Shown: positions 24,505 through 34,104, counted from the stretch's first letter. The stretch: DNA of 64,000 nucleotides from Millisia brevis NBRC 105863 (GCF_001552615.1 NZ_BCRN01000002.1:1-64000); one strand, 5' to 3'. Notes: generated by a model from the sequence alone, not told the origin. A program made the numbers and translations.

Positions 24505-26555
24505 TCGTCGAACACCTCGAACACGTCTTCGTCGGGATGCTCCGCGTAGTACCGGTCGAATACGTCGACGTCGTCGACCACCTCCAACCGTTGAGTTCGA
24601 CTGGTGGCGAGTTCGTCGAGCAGCTCGGCGACGCCCGGCACGGACGCAGTGTCGCGTTCGTCGTCGATACCGGACTGCTGTCCTTCGGTTTCCGGATGCG
24701 GGCGGTGGGCACTGAGTCGGCGGGCCAGGGCGCGGTCGCGGCGTGTCGCGACGTCGTCTCGGCTCCACGCGAGCAGCAGATCCCGTACCGCGGCGGCGGG
24801 ATCGAAGTGGCGATGCTCGCGCACGGCGATGCGTTTGGCGTAGTCGGCGGCGTCCCTGCTGAACGGCTGGTTCAGGCAAGCGCCGTGCTCCCACACCAAC
24901 TGATGCCAACGGTGGCTGTCCGGGTCCTGGAACCAGGCGTGCCGGATGTCGTGATTGTCGACGAAGATCGGCCACTTGCCGGCGTGCACACCGCCATACG
25001 GCGAACGGGTGGTGCGATACAAGGTGAGCCCGGATCCGTCGTAACGCAGTCCGTCGACCTCGACGCCGTAGTGCTGGATCGTACGCCAACGCACATCGAG
25101 GAACTCATACGCCAGATCCGGATTCGCCGGCAACAGCAGACCACCCGATTTGGCGACCCCGATCTCGAACATCTCGCTCGGCGAAAACCCCACCCGCGGC
25201 AGTTCCGGCACGCACAGCCCGTCATGTCGGGTGTGGTGATAGACCCGGCCCACCCATTCCCGGATGATCTGCTCGAGTTCGCTGGCGTAGTAGAACGCGG
25301 CGTCTTCGACGTCTTTGCCCCGTGAGTACACGTCCGGGCCCTTGTAGGCGGGCAGGTGCTGTAGCAGTGATTCGCGCAGGGTGCGGAAGAAGCGTTCGAC
25401 GGTGGGTTTGTCGGTGGGCTTGTGCGGGATCGCCGGCTGAACGGTGATACCCAGTCGGGCGCAGACTCCGATCACATGAGAGGACAGGTACTGCTTGCCG
25501 TGATCGACGACGATCGCCTCGGGCAGACATGCCGGTAGATCCCCGACGCGTCGCTGGGAGATCCCGTCCGGGGACTCGGTGCCGACGAGCAGGTTTCGCG
25601 GCACCCCGTGATACGGCCAGAGTTGATCCGCAGTCGGGTCGGTGTCGCGGGCGGGAGTGATGCACTGGTACAGCACATTCGCCACGTCCTGGGACCGCGT
25701 CGATAGCGGTGTCAGGCGCAGTCCGAGGATGCAGCGGGTGAACAGGTCCATCGCCACGGTCAACTCCACCCCAACCCAGCGCATGGTGACCGGTTCCATC
25801 GCGAACACATCCAGCGCGGTGGTATCGAGCACCACGTACTCCCCCGGACGGGTCGCGCGCAGTCGGCCGAGGACACCGCGGGGCCGGTCCGCCACCGACC
25901 GCCGGCCTTTCGCGCTACCGAACGCGTGCCGCCCCTTCGACAATGTCTTCACCCGCCGGTATGCCGTGCTCAGGGAGGGCAACGGCACCATGCCCGGCCC
26001 GAATTCTGCTTCCAGGTCCTTGGCAACGGCATCGATGACCGCGCCGATCGTCGGGGTCGAGACGGTGACGTACCTATCGAGCACCCGCACACATGCTGCG
26101 TCCCACCGGTGATCGACACTGGTGGCGTAGCGGCTACGGATCCGACTGTCCGTGAGTCCGGCAACTCCTGCCGCGCGGTATCCGGCGATCCAGCGGTACA
26201 GGGTGCGCACAGAGACGTGAAGTTCCGCCGCTCTGGTGGCCAACACCGATTCGAGTTCGGCGCCGGAGGTCGCAACCTCGGTCAGGATGCCGCGGACGTG
26301 TTCGGCTCGTGTTTCCAGTTCCTGAATCTGGGTTGCGGTCAGCGAGGAGAGCACTACGGCAGCAGGGTCAGCGGAGGCGGTGTCGTCCGGCGGTGAGATC
26401 GCTGTTCCCCGTGCCGCGATCTCGGTGACCGCGACACGCTGCATCCGCTCTCCGGACCGGAGGGTGACATCGTGTCCCTGCAGCGCCACGACTTCCCATG
26501 AGCAGCCGTCGAGCCAGACCTTGATTCCTGCACGTAGTTCGACGATGTTGGTCAC
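24501..26555 (-). CDS. tniA: TniA/TnsB-like DDE transposase
   Basis: Encodes 684 aa. Residues about 85-240 carry helix-turn-helix DNA-binding modules (SVRTLYRWIAGYRAAGVAGL). The retroviral-integrase core has the catalytic triad: D in YVVLDTTALD, D in AIVVDHGKQYLSS and E in PTVERFFRTLRESL. The C-terminal Mu-type beta barrel and an acidic tail follow, the latter probably contacting TniB. The start is GTG at 26555 with AAGGAG 6 nt upstream; it overlaps tnsA by 4 bp. It cuts and joins the 3' ends of the element. Confidence 0.9.
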   Translation of the reverse strand: MTNIVELRAGIKVWLDGCSWEVVALQGHDVTLRSGERMQRVAVTEIAARGTAISPPDDTASADPAAVVLSSLTATQIQELETRAEHVRGILTEVATSGAELESVLATRAAELHVSVRTLYRWIAGYRAAGVAGLTDSRIRSRYATSVDHRWDAACVRVLDRYVTVSTPTIGAVIDAVAKDLEAEFGPGMVPLPSLSTAYRRVKTLSKGRHAFGSAKGRRSVADRPRGVLGRLRATRPGEYVVLDTTALDVFAMEPVTMRWVGVELTVAMDLFTRCILGLRLTPLSTRSQDVANVLYQCITPARDTDPTADQLWPYHGVPRNLLVGTESPDGISQRRVGDLPACLPEAIVVDHGKQYLSSHVIGVCARLGITVQPAIPHKPTDKPTVERFFRTLRESLLQHLPAYKGPDVYSRGKDVEDAAFYYASELEQIIREWVGRVYHHTRHDGLCVPELPRVGFSPSEMFEIGVAKSGGLLLPANPDLAYEFLDVRWRTIQHYGVEVDGLRYDGSGLTLYRTTRSPYGGVHAGKWPIFVDNHDIRHAWFQDPDSHRWHQLVWEHGACLNQPFSRDAADYAKRIAVREHRHFDPAAAVRDLLLAWSRDDVATRRDRALARRLSAHRPHPETEGQQSGIDDERDTASVPGVAELLDELATSRTQRLEVVDDVDVFDRYYAEHPDEDVFEVFDE

Positions 26556-27274
26556 GGCGTGCTCCTTACACCGGACACCTGCGACTGTCCGGACAGCGGC
26601 ACCGTCAGGTCCACCGACCACAGACCGGACCACAGCTTCGCCAGCACCGCGATTCGCGAGCCGGGCCTGTTCACCGATGCGGCGAGGTCGTCGAGGGTCA
26701 TCCCGGGCACTGCGACGCTGTCGAGTGCCCTCATCACCGCGGGGTCGATCCACTCGCTACGACGAGCGCCCCCGAGGATTCGGAGGTTCGCCAGCACTAC
26801 TGGGTTTGCACCGGTCCACACTTCATACGACCAGCCCCGACTCGAACACAGTCGTTCGGTCCAGGCGAACACCTGCGCAACTGCGTCGCGACGGGCGAAC
26901 TCGGCGGGTTTGACGTCGACGACCGTGAATCCGCCGTCTGTGCGTTGGAGCAGCAGATCGGGCGCATGCCGACGCATGGTCTTCCCGTCCGGGCCGCACA
27001 GCCACATCGGCTGTGCGGCGATCCGCACCACTTCCGGTGCGTAGTCCGCCAGCCACAACCGGTCCAGTTCGAGTCGGCTCTCGTAGAGGACGTGGCCACG
27101 GTTGGTGGCCGACCAGAACATCCCGGAATAGTGGCGCTGATGGGGGTGACTGCGGACTTTCCGTACCGGCAGGCCCAGGATCATCCGATAGGGATCTGCC
27201 GCAGCGAGGGTCGTCGCGACAGGATCACCTGATTCCTGCACGTACCTGACCTCAACCTCGCTGGTCCGGGGCAC
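26552..27274 (-). CDS. tnsA: TnsA-like endonuclease subunit
   Basis: A 240-aa restriction-like nuclease of the TnsA family. Catalytic positions are visible: E in YESRLELDRL, D in HAPDLLLQ and K in FTVVDVKPAEF. TnsA cleaves the 5' strands while the DDE subunit cleaves the 3' strands, allowing cut-and-paste movement rather than cointegrate formation. It is the gene closest to the element end, 19 bp from the first terminal repeat. The combination of TnsA with a TniQ-only target selector is the notable feature. Confidence 0.82.
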   Translation of the reverse strand: MPRTSEVEVRYVQESGDPVATTLAAADPYRMILGLPVRKVRSHPHQRHYSGMFWSATNRGHVLYESRLELDRLWLADYAPEVVRIAAQPMWLCGPDGKTMRRHAPDLLLQRTDGGFTVVDVKPAEFARRDAVAQVFAWTERLCSSRGWSYEVWTGANPVVLANLRILGGARRSEWIDPAVMRALDSVAVPGMTLDDLAASVNRPGSRIAVLAKLWSGLWSVDLTVPLSGQSQVSGVRSTP

Positions 27275-27292
27275 TTTTTCAGGGTCCCGCTA

Positions 27293-27377
27293 CTGACACG
27301 AATTTGAGAAACCGACACGCCGCTGACAGGCGACTGACATGAAATTGAGAAACTGACACCGAATCCGAGAACCTACA
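27293..27377. repeat. Transposon right end with tandem transposase-binding repeats
   Basis: Two 26-bp repeats at 27293-27318 and 27334-27359 share CTGACA, GAA, TTGAGAAAC and GACAC; they differ at 4 positions. A third degenerate copy (GAATCCGAGAACCTACAC) overlaps the second and ends at 27378. Read inward on the minus strand the end begins TGTAGGTTCTCGG at 27377, with the TGT opening typical of Tn7/Tn5053 elements. These are probable TnsB/TniA-binding sites. Confidence 0.7.
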
Positions 27378-27447
27378 CCAGGTATGTCCGTACTCGAACG
27401 CCACCCGCGGCAATATCGACGTCACGGTCACCGTCGCCGACGACTGA
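27378..27447 (+). pseudogene. C-terminal scrap of an interrupted secreted-protein gene
   Basis: Immediately outside the transposon end an open frame encodes [21 protein letters not shown] and stops at TGA 27445-27447. No start exists in the remaining chromosome-side sequence. The pattern VC...GNI-V resembles VCTDPGGPGGNIRVV in the intact secreted protein encoded 320 bp downstream, so this may be the tail of a paralogue split by the insertion. Confidence 0.55.
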
Positions 27448-27769
27448 CCCGCGGACGCCGGATCGGGTCGGCTCCCCGCCGACGACGAGCGGTCCCGTTC
27501 GAAAACGAAGGGTCCGGACAGGTAGCGGGGCGGCTGTATGTCCGAAATGCACGTATTCGGCTACGCCGGCCACCCGACCGCGGTGATCGCACACTGATCT
27601 CGGATGCGCTTCCGATCGCGCATCTCGGGCCGCCGGGACGGCAGCGGATGTCATCGGGTGGTCACCCGATGTCGCCCGACGACCCGACGCCCGTGGCGGA
27701 CCGTCGACCGCACCCGAGGGGTCGACGGGACGTCACGCGGCGTACGAGGCTCGACACCTGGGATCAGCC
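27448..27769. other. Intergenic stretch without recognisable gene
   Basis: The 322 bp between the truncated tail and the next intact gene are GC-rich. Frames here are short, overlap on both strands and lack family features or ribosome sites. It presumably contains the promoter of the gene at 27770; no convincing -35/-10 pair was picked out. Confidence 0.5.
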
Positions 27770-28243
27770 ATGACATCACTCGCGAAATCCGCCGCCGCTG
27801 CCGCCTCCCTGGGCGCAGCACTTCTTCTCACCACACCCGCCACCGCCGGCGCGGTCGTCCAGAACGGCACCGCCACTCTGACGGCCGATGGCAACAACAT
27901 CCGGGCCGACTTCACCGGGGTCAACACCTCCAGCGGTGCGGTACCGCAGTGCTGGATCCAGCAGATGACACCGTTCTTCGCCGAGAGCGACAAGGTGTTC
28001 GTCAACCCACTGGGGGCGGTGACCATCAACTGGGGTCGCACCAACGGAACGTTCTCGATGCAGGCGGTCTGCACCGACCCCGGCGGTCCCGGGGGCAATA
28101 TCCGCGTCGTCGCTCCGCCGCGCGATATCACCCTGCCCACCGGCGCCGCGCCGGGAGGGACCACCCCCGCGCCGGCGGAACCCGGTGCGACGAAGCCGTT
28201 CTGGTGTGCCCTCGGCATCCCGACCGGTAGCGCCGGCTGCTGA
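27770..28243 (+). CDS. Small secreted protein of unknown function
   Basis: Encodes 157 aa with a clear signal peptide (SLAKSAAAAASLGAALLLTTPATAGA) and a mature region that begins VVQNGTATL. Four Cys (PQCWI, VCTD, FWCAL and the final residue) suggest two disulfides. A Pro/Ala/Gly-rich linker precedes the last 16 residues. No family is recognised; it fits the short exported proteins of mycolic-acid bacteria. It is followed by a strong hairpin and may be a paralogue of the gene truncated at 27378. Confidence 0.6.
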   Translation: MTSLAKSAAAAASLGAALLLTTPATAGAVVQNGTATLTADGNNIRADFTGVNTSSGAVPQCWIQQMTPFFAESDKVFVNPLGAVTINWGRTNGTFSMQAVCTDPGGPGGNIRVVAPPRDITLPTGAAPGGTTPAPAEPGATKPFWCALGIPTGSAGC

Positions 28244-28269
28244 CGCAGCACCCGTCCGATCGAACAACG

Positions 28270-28298
28270 GACCCGCACGGTCGCCTCGACCGTGCGGG
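28270..28298. terminator. Bidirectional terminator between secreted-protein gene and mshC
   Basis: A perfect 13-bp inverted repeat, ACCCGCACGGTCG and CGACCGTGCGGGT, with a 3-nt loop lies between convergent genes; TCCTTG follows on the plus strand. Confidence 0.75.
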
Positions 28299-28342
28299 TT
28301 CCTTGTCGTTCGAGAATTCCCGCTCGAATGAGCGAAGAACGA

Positions 28343-29617
28343 TCAGGCGGGCAGGACGCCGAGCAGCGCGTCGACCGCCTCGCCCATCCGACGCGGAGCC
28401 TCGGCATCGGGTCCGCCGGCCGCCAGGGCGTGGCGAGCCCAGGCGTCGACGGTGTCGAGGGCCGCAGGGGTGTCGAGATCGTCGGCGAGGTGTCGGCGCA
28501 GCCGCTCGATCGCCTCGTCGGCCGGTTGCGCGGACGGCAACGCGAACGCGGCGCGCCACAGCGCCAGCCGTTCGATCGCCTGCTCGAGAAGTGTGTCGGT
28601 CCATTCGCGGTTGGACCGGTAGTGGTCGGCGTAGAGCGCCAACCGAATCGCCGCGGGATCGACACCGCGGGCGGTCAATTGCGAGACCAGGACCAGATTG
28701 CCCAGGCTCTTGGACATCTTGGTGCCCTGGTAGCCGATCATGCCGGCGTGCACATAGTGCCGAGCGAAACGTCCACCGTCACTCGACGACTCGGCCGCCT
28801 CGGCGTGCGCGGCGGAGAACTCGTGATGCGGGAAGATCAGGTCCGAGCCACCACCCTGGATGTCGAACCCGAAGCCGAGCCGGTTGACCGCCATCGCCGA
28901 ACACTCGATATGCCAGCCCGGCCTGCCGGCGCCGAAGGGGGCGGGCCAGGACGGCTCGCCCTCGCGGTGCGCCCGCCACAGCAGGGCGTCGAGCGGATCG
29001 CGCTTGCCCGGCCGGTCCGGGTCGCCGCCGCGCTCGGCGAAGAGGGTGTCCATCGTCGCCCGGTCGAAGCCGGATTCGTAGCCGAACTGCTCGGTGGCGT
29101 CGTACCGGTAGTAGACGTCCGGATACGCCGGATCGTCCACCACATAGGCCGCGCCGCCGGCGAGGAGCTTCTCGATGACCGCGACCACCTCGTCGATCGC
29201 ATCGGTCGCCCCGACGTACTCGGCCGGCGGAACCACGCGCAGCGCCTCCATATCCGACCGGAACAGGTCGGTCTGCTGGTCGCCGAGGGTGCGCCAGTCG
29301 ACGCCGTCGCGTTCGGCGCGCTCGAAGAGCGGATCGTCCACATCGGTGACGTTCTGCACGTAGGTCACCCGATGGCCCGCGTCACGCAGCACCCGGTTGA
29401 TCACGTCGAACGTGACGTAGGTCGCCGCATGGCCGAGATGGGTGGCGTCGTACGGGGTGATGCCGCAGACGTACATGCCGGCGTCCGGGCCCGCCGCCAC
29501 CGGGCGCACGGCGCGATCGGCACTGTCGTACAAGCGAAGTGCCGCCCCCGAGTCGACCGTCGCGGACTCCCCGGAGCGGGCGACGGTGGGGATTTCGACT
29601 TCGGACCAGGAGCGCAT
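28343..29617 (-). CDS. mshC: Mycothiol biosynthesis ligase MshC
   Basis: A 424-aa L-cysteine:1D-myo-inositol 2-amino-2-deoxy-alpha-D-glucopyranoside ligase, a cysteinyl-tRNA-synthetase-like enzyme that adds Cys to GlcN-Ins in mycothiol synthesis. It has the class I motif THLGHA, the zinc/cysteine-site elements [10 protein letters not shown] and [20 protein letters not shown], and KMSKSLGNL. Length is close to known MshC. The product, mycothiol, could be the electron donor for the GKS-type ArsC encoded at 16890. It heads a leftward set of conserved Mycobacteriales genes. Confidence 0.93.
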   Translation of the reverse strand: MRSWSEVEIPTVARSGESATVDSGAALRLYDSADRAVRPVAAGPDAGMYVCGITPYDATHLGHAATYVTFDVINRVLRDAGHRVTYVQNVTDVDDPLFERAERDGVDWRTLGDQQTDLFRSDMEALRVVPPAEYVGATDAIDEVVAVIEKLLAGGAAYVVDDPAYPDVYYRYDATEQFGYESGFDRATMDTLFAERGGDPDRPGKRDPLDALLWRAHREGEPSWPAPFGAGRPGWHIECSAMAVNRLGFGFDIQGGGSDLIFPHHEFSAAHAEAAESSSDGGRFARHYVHAGMIGYQGTKMSKSLGNLVLVSQLTARGVDPAAIRLALYADHYRSNREWTDTLLEQAIERLALWRAAFALPSAQPADEAIERLRRHLADDLDTPAALDTVDAWARHALAAGGPDAEAPRRMGEAVDALLGVLPA

Positions 29618-29634
29618 GGAATCCAATGTAGCGG

Positions 29635-30549
29635 TCAGAAGGCCGGCCACGGGATCGGCCGAGAGCTCGGTGGCAGCGGCATGACCGGCGTCTCCACCAG
29701 TTCCGAGGCCCGCATCCACAGGGCGGCGACCTCCGCCTCGGTGAGGTACTCGTCCAATTCCTCGCCGAGGCCGTTGTCGATCCGGTCCACCAGCCGTCGG
29801 ATGTCCGCGACGGTCTCCGGGTCGATCGGGGTGCCGGCCCAGCCCCACAGGACCGTCCGCAGCTTGTTTCGGCTGTGCAGGGTCACCCCGTGATCGATGC
29901 CGAAGATCCGGCCGCTCGCATCCCGAAGGACGTGCCCGCCCTTGCGATCCGCGTTGTTGATCAGCACGTCGAAGACGGCCATCCGACGCAGTTCCGGCAG
30001 GTCGGCATGTACCAGAACGATAGGTCGGTCGTGCTGGTCCACAGCCTCCAGAATTGGAATCCAGCCGGCCGGAATCTCGCCGGCCGGGCACAGGTCGACC
30101 GGGTCGAGCTTCGGGCCCCCGGCATCGTCGGTGTCAGCAGTGTCGGCGGGGTCATCGGCGTCGTCGGGGGCGGCGGGGTCCTCGAGGTCGTCGGTGTCGA
30201 TCCACCGCTGGACCATCCCCGGCCCGACCGGCCCGTCCCGCAGGATCGTCGGCGGCACGATCCCCCACCCCAGGGCCTCCGAGATGCGGTAGGCGGCGAC
30301 TTCGCGTCCGGCCAGGGTGCCGTCGGGGAAATCCCACAGCGGCGCCTCGCCGCGCACCGGCTTGTAGACCGCCCGCAGCCCGTCACCACCGTCGACCTCG
30401 CACAGCAACGTGACATTGCTCGCGGTGTTCAGCCGTCCCAACGGGCGCAGCACACCGGACGCCAGCGCGGTGGGGATGTGCTCGCCGCCCGTGGGGTCGG
30501 GGGTACCGGACGCGAACGCCTCACTCACCGGCGTCGTCGTCGGGCTCAT
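29635..30549 (-). CDS. SCO1664 family protein
   Basis: About 304 aa with the SCO1664-family pattern: [49 protein letters not shown] and [17 protein letters not shown] with GIDHGVTLH, recalling a PI3/4-kinase or HipA-like fold ([15 protein letters not shown]). Activity is not established. The ATG at 30549 is chosen; a GTG at 30528 overlapping the DUF3090 stop is an alternative. An Asp-rich acidic insertion lies mid-protein. It follows the DUF3090 gene, an arrangement conserved in actinobacteria. Confidence 0.7.
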   Translation of the reverse strand: MSPTTTPVSEAFASGTPDPTGGEHIPTALASGVLRPLGRLNTASNVTLLCEVDGGDGLRAVYKPVRGEAPLWDFPDGTLAGREVAAYRISEALGWGIVPPTILRDGPVGPGMVQRWIDTDDLEDPAAPDDADDPADTADTDDAGGPKLDPVDLCPAGEIPAGWIPILEAVDQHDRPIVLVHADLPELRRMAVFDVLINNADRKGGHVLRDASGRIFGIDHGVTLHSRNKLRTVLWGWAGTPIDPETVADIRRLVDRIDNGLGEELDEYLTEAEVAALWMRASELVETPVMPLPPSSRPIPWPAF

Positions 30550-31135
30550 CGTCGGAATCGGATTCGAACGCGAAGGCGACCGCATCGCGTCGATATCCGT
30601 TCAAGCGGATGCACATATGCCCCTCGGGGGCGAGCGGTTCCCCGCACAGCGGGCAGGCGCGCCGGCCGGCGGCGACCACACGTTCGCTGCGGGTGGCGAA
30701 TTCGCGGGCCTGAGCCGGTGTGAGGAAGACTCGCATGGCGTCGGGGCCCTCGTCGCCGTCGGCGAGGACGACCGATTCGTCGACCTCGGTTTCGGAGACC
30801 GCCAACAGTTCGACCACGACCGCCTGCGCGTCGGCATCCCACCCGAGGCCCATCGTGCCGACCCGGAATTCCGCGTCGATCGGCGCGACCAAGGGATCGG
30901 TATCGCCGACCTCCGGGCTCTGCGGCGGCACGTCGGTGCCGAACCGCCGGGCCACCTCGTCGAGCAGCTGATCGACGCGGTCGGCCAGGACCTGGACCTG
31001 CTGCTTTTCCAGGACGACGCTGATCACCCGGGCCCGGTGCACCGCCTGCAGATAGAACTCCCGATCCCCCGGTTCACCTACCGTCCCGGCCACGAAACGG
31101 TCGGGTGAGCGGAAGACATGTATGGCGCGGGCCAC
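30521..31135 (-). CDS. DUF3090 family protein
   Basis: A 204-aa protein, VARAIHVFRSPDRFVAGTVGEPGDREFYLQA at the start, typical of DUF3090. The C-terminal part has a zinc-ribbon-like pattern (CPLCGEPLAPEGHMC) and ends in an acidic tail. The start is GTG at 31135 with GGAGG 6 nt upstream. Function is unknown; its constant neighbours are the SCO1664-family gene, a histidine phosphatase and mshC. Confidence 0.85.
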   Translation of the reverse strand: MARAIHVFRSPDRFVAGTVGEPGDREFYLQAVHRARVISVVLEKQQVQVLADRVDQLLDEVARRFGTDVPPQSPEVGDTDPLVAPIDAEFRVGTMGLGWDADAQAVVVELLAVSETEVDESVVLADGDEGPDAMRVFLTPAQAREFATRSERVVAAGRRACPLCGEPLAPEGHMCIRLNGYRRDAVAFAFESDSDDEPDDDAGE

Positions 31136-31208
31136 CTCGCACCTCCGAACCTCGGGTTGTGATTGGGCGACTGTTGTCAGATTAGTTGCCGACCGAGAGC
31201 GATGCTGC

Positions 31209-31955
31209 CTATCTCCCACCTCCGGGAACGGCGTCACCTTCCGGGACCTCCACCGCCGGCGCCGGCGGGTGCTCCGGCGGATCGGGCAATGTGGCGATAT
31301 CGACTCCCGCCGGTGGTTTCTCCGGGGTCCGCAGCGCCGACGGCAACTCGCCACCCTGCAGGTTCATCCCCAGGACGAAGGGGCGCGTCGCGGTATAGCG
31401 CAGCACCGACATCGAGGCGGGATCGGCCACGATGCGCTGGAACGAGTCGAGGTGGGTGCCCAGGGCGTCGGCGATCAGCGCCTTGATGACGTCCCCGTGC
31501 GAGCAGGCCACCCAGACCGGTTCGCGTTCGAGCCGTTCGCGCAGTCGTGCGTCGATCTCGCGGACCGCGGCGACCGCCCGCGCCTGCACGGCGGCCAGAC
31601 CCTCACCCTCGGGGAAGATCGCTGCGGACGGATGATCCTGGACCACCCGCCACAGCGGTTCCTTCACCAGTTCGCCGATCGTGCGGCCGGTCCACGATCC
31701 GTAGTCGACCTCGATCAGCCGTTCGTCGACTCCGACCTCGAGGCCGCGCTCGGCCGCGAGCGGCCCGACCGTCTGCTCGCAGCGCACCAGCGGGGAGCGC
31801 ACGATCGCGTCGATCCGCACGTCGGCCAGCCGAGTCACCACGTCGCGAGCCTGGCCGCGGCCCCGCTCGTCCAGCTCGACACCGGCCGTTCGACCGGCCA
31901 ATACGTGTCCGGTATTGGCGGTCGACCGACCGTGCCGCAGCAGGATCACCGTCAT
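31209..31955 (-). CDS. Histidine-phosphatase superfamily protein (MSMEG_4193 type)
   Basis: Encodes 248 aa. The phosphohistidine motif LLRHGRSTAN is at the N terminus, the second His lies in WVACSHGDVIKAL, and VDYGSWTGRTIGELV is characteristic of this group of putative phosphomutases. The C terminus has a long Pro-rich tail. The substrate is not known. It is in the conserved block between uppP and the DUF3090 gene. Confidence 0.85.
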   Translation of the reverse strand: MTVILLRHGRSTANTGHVLAGRTAGVELDERGRGQARDVVTRLADVRIDAIVRSPLVRCEQTVGPLAAERGLEVGVDERLIEVDYGSWTGRTIGELVKEPLWRVVQDHPSAAIFPEGEGLAAVQARAVAAVREIDARLRERLEREPVWVACSHGDVIKALIADALGTHLDSFQRIVADPASMSVLRYTATRPFVLGMNLQGGELPSALRTPEKPPAGVDIATLPDPPEHPPAPAVEVPEGDAVPGGGR

Positions 31956-32047
31956 GCGTTCAGCCTAGCCGGCCGGAGGCCGGCGCCTGTTCGGCCCAGC
32001 CGGCCGCAGGCCCGGCACCTGTTCGGCCCAGCTTGCACCGGGTGTGG

Positions 32048-32881
32048 TCAGGTCGCCGCAACGGTGCCGGTCGCCAGCAGAATCATCACCGCGACGCCGA
32101 CGATGATGCGGTAGCCGGCAAACCAGTACATCGAGTGGTTGGCGACGAACCGCAGCAGCCAGGCGATCGACGCGTAGCCCAATCCGAACGACACCAGGGT
32201 CGCCACCAGAAGTTGGGCGCCGGAGGCCTGCAACCCCGCACCCGACGGTTGGAAGGCGTCCGGGAGGGAGAACAGCCCCGATGCGGTGACCGCCGGGATC
32301 GCCAGCAGGAACGAAAATCGCACCGCCGCCTCGCGCTTGAGGCCGAGGAAGAGGCCGACCGAGGAGGTCGCGCCGGAGCGGGACACCCCCGGGATCAGCG
32401 CCAGGCACTGGCCGAGGCCCATCAGGATGCCGTCCTTGGCGGTCAGCTTCTCGATCGGGCGACGCTTGGAGCCGATCTTCTCCGCGGCGGCGATCACGAT
32501 GGCGAAGACGATCAGCATCGTGGCGACCAGCCACAGGTTGCGGGCGCCGGTGCGGATCTCGTCGCGGAAGACGTAGCCGAGCAAGCCGATCGGGATCGTG
32601 GCGATGATCACATACCAGCCGATGCGGTAGTCCAGGTTGTCGCGCTGGTGCCGGTCGAACAGGCCGCGGAACCAGGCCATGACGATCCGCGCGATATCCC
32701 TGGCGAAGTAGAGCAGCACCGCCGCTTCGGTCCCCAATTGGGTGACCGCGGTGAAGGAGGCGCCCGCGTCCGAGCCGAAGAAGACCTCGGAGACGATCCG
32801 CAGATGCCCGGAGGACGACACCGGCAGGAACTCGGTCAGCCCCTGCGTCGCCCCCAACACGATCGCCTGCAACCAGGTCAT
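32048..32881 (-). CDS. uppP: Undecaprenyl-diphosphatase UppP
   Basis: A 277-aa integral membrane phosphatase that recycles undecaprenyl diphosphate for peptidoglycan and arabinogalactan assembly; it also gives bacitracin tolerance. Motif 1 [15 protein letters not shown] and motif 2 [11 protein letters not shown] are intact, with about eight transmembrane segments. The ATG at 32881 matches the usual family start ([14 protein letters not shown]); a GTG at 32893 with GAGG upstream is possible. It is divergent from the aldo/keto reductase. Confidence 0.93.
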   Translation of the reverse strand: MTWLQAIVLGATQGLTEFLPVSSSGHLRIVSEVFFGSDAGASFTAVTQLGTEAAVLLYFARDIARIVMAWFRGLFDRHQRDNLDYRIGWYVIIATIPIGLLGYVFRDEIRTGARNLWLVATMLIVFAIVIAAAEKIGSKRRPIEKLTAKDGILMGLGQCLALIPGVSRSGATSSVGLFLGLKREAAVRFSFLLAIPAVTASGLFSLPDAFQPSGAGLQASGAQLLVATLVSFGLGYASIAWLLRFVANHSMYWFAGYRIIVGVAVMILLATGTVAAT

Positions 32882-33083
32882 CGATTCGTCCACCAACCGC
32901 CTCGCTTTCGAGTTCGAGATAGGGAAATGTCGCCGACGGCCACTATCGACCGCTCGGACATGCGGTCGGTCGCGGGCGGCCGTGCAGACGGTACCGGGTG
33001 CCGGCACCGTACGCTTCATCCGGGCAACATCGAGTGCCGCCGTCGCGATGACGTGCGGCCCGACCGGGACGGATGCGGCAGGG

Positions 33084-34019
33084 ATGGACCGACGAGCGGT
33101 GGGCGGCAGCGGTCTTCGGGTCTCGACGATCGGACTCGGGACCGCCGACTGGGGCACCGTGATCGACGGTGACATCGCGGCGGCGCAGCTCGCGTCCTTC
33201 GTCGACGCGGGCGGAACTCTCGTCGACACCGCCGCGCACTACGGCCAGGGACGGGCCCAGCGCACGCTCGCGGAATTGATCGACGACGTCGTCCCCCGCG
33301 ACCGGTTGGTGATCAGCGCCTCGGCCGGATGGCGACCGGCCCCGGCCGCCGCCGCGGACAACTCGCGTGCCGCGCTGTTGTCCGGGCTCGACGCGACGCT
33401 CGCCGAACTCGGTACCGATCATGTCGATCTGTGGAGTGTCGCGGGTCCCGATCCGACGATCGAGGACGAGGAGGTCGCCTCCGCCCTCGAGATCGCGGTG
33501 CGCTCCGGCCGGGCCCGCTACGTGGGCATCCGCGATCACGCCGGCTGGCAGCTGGCGACCGCGGTCGGCCACGCCGAGTCGATCGCCGGGCGTCCGGTCG
33601 CCGCCCAGACCCGATACTCGCTGCTCGATCGTCGCGCGGAGGCGGAGTTGCTGCCCGCGGCCGATCACCACCGGGTCGGGGTGTTGGCGGTGTCCCCGTT
33701 GGCCGCCGGCGTGTTGACCGGCAAGTACCGCAAGGGGATTCCGGCGGATTCGCGGGGCGCCGATCCGACGGCCGGACTATCGGTGCAGCCCTATCTGACC
33801 CGATTCGGATCGAACGTGGTCGAGGCGGTCGCCACCGCCGCCGACGGGCTGGGGACATCGCCGCTGGCGGTCGCCCTGGCCTGGGTGCGCGATCGACCGG
33901 GCGTGAGCAGCGTCATCGTCGGGCCGCGCGATATCGGCCAGCTGACCGGCATCCTCGCCGCCGACGACGTCTCCCTGCCGGCGGCGATCACGGCGGCCCT
34001 CGACGATGTCAGCCGGTGA
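33084..34019 (+). CDS. Aldo/keto reductase
   Basis: Encodes 311 aa with the AKR TIM-barrel pattern: [32 protein letters not shown] (catalytic Asp and Tyr), [23 protein letters not shown] and [11 protein letters not shown]. It is of the conserved actinobacterial type encoded next to uppP. In canonical AKRs a Lys follows the Tyr region; here the corresponding stretch reads RLVISASAG, so the catalytic Lys seems absent and activity is uncertain. It is followed by a lipoprotein gene. Confidence 0.75.
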   Translation: MDRRAVGGSGLRVSTIGLGTADWGTVIDGDIAAAQLASFVDAGGTLVDTAAHYGQGRAQRTLAELIDDVVPRDRLVISASAGWRPAPAAAADNSRAALLSGLDATLAELGTDHVDLWSVAGPDPTIEDEEVASALEIAVRSGRARYVGIRDHAGWQLATAVGHAESIAGRPVAAQTRYSLLDRRAEAELLPAADHHRVGVLAVSPLAAGVLTGKYRKGIPADSRGADPTAGLSVQPYLTRFGSNVVEAVATAADGLGTSPLAVALAWVRDRPGVSSVIVGPRDIGQLTGILAADDVSLPAAITAALDDVSR

Positions 34020-34104
34020 CCGCGGCGCGGTGACCACAGCAGCAGCGCCGGGCACGGACCCGGCACGGAAGAACAGCGACGTACGGGAAGAAGGAGGCCG
34101 AAGG

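Larger units (their letters stand above)
22527..27377 (-). mobile_element. Tn7-like transposition module (TnsA-TniA-TniB-TniQ) with right end
   Basis: Four genes in the order tnsA, tniA, tniB, tniQ read leftward from a repeat-rich end at 27293-27377, as in Tn7 where tnsA lies next to the right end. The first three overlap by 4 bp at each junction. The metal-resistance genes to the left occupy the place of cargo. No tnsE, resolvase or CRISPR-Cas genes were seen in the window. The left end was not located; the element may extend past position 1. Confidence 0.75.

Noticed and set aside
27384-27773. 129-codon plus-strand frame between the transposon end and the secreted-protein gene
   Set aside because: Arg-rich, without ribosome site or recognisable domain, and overlapping equally long frames on the other strand.
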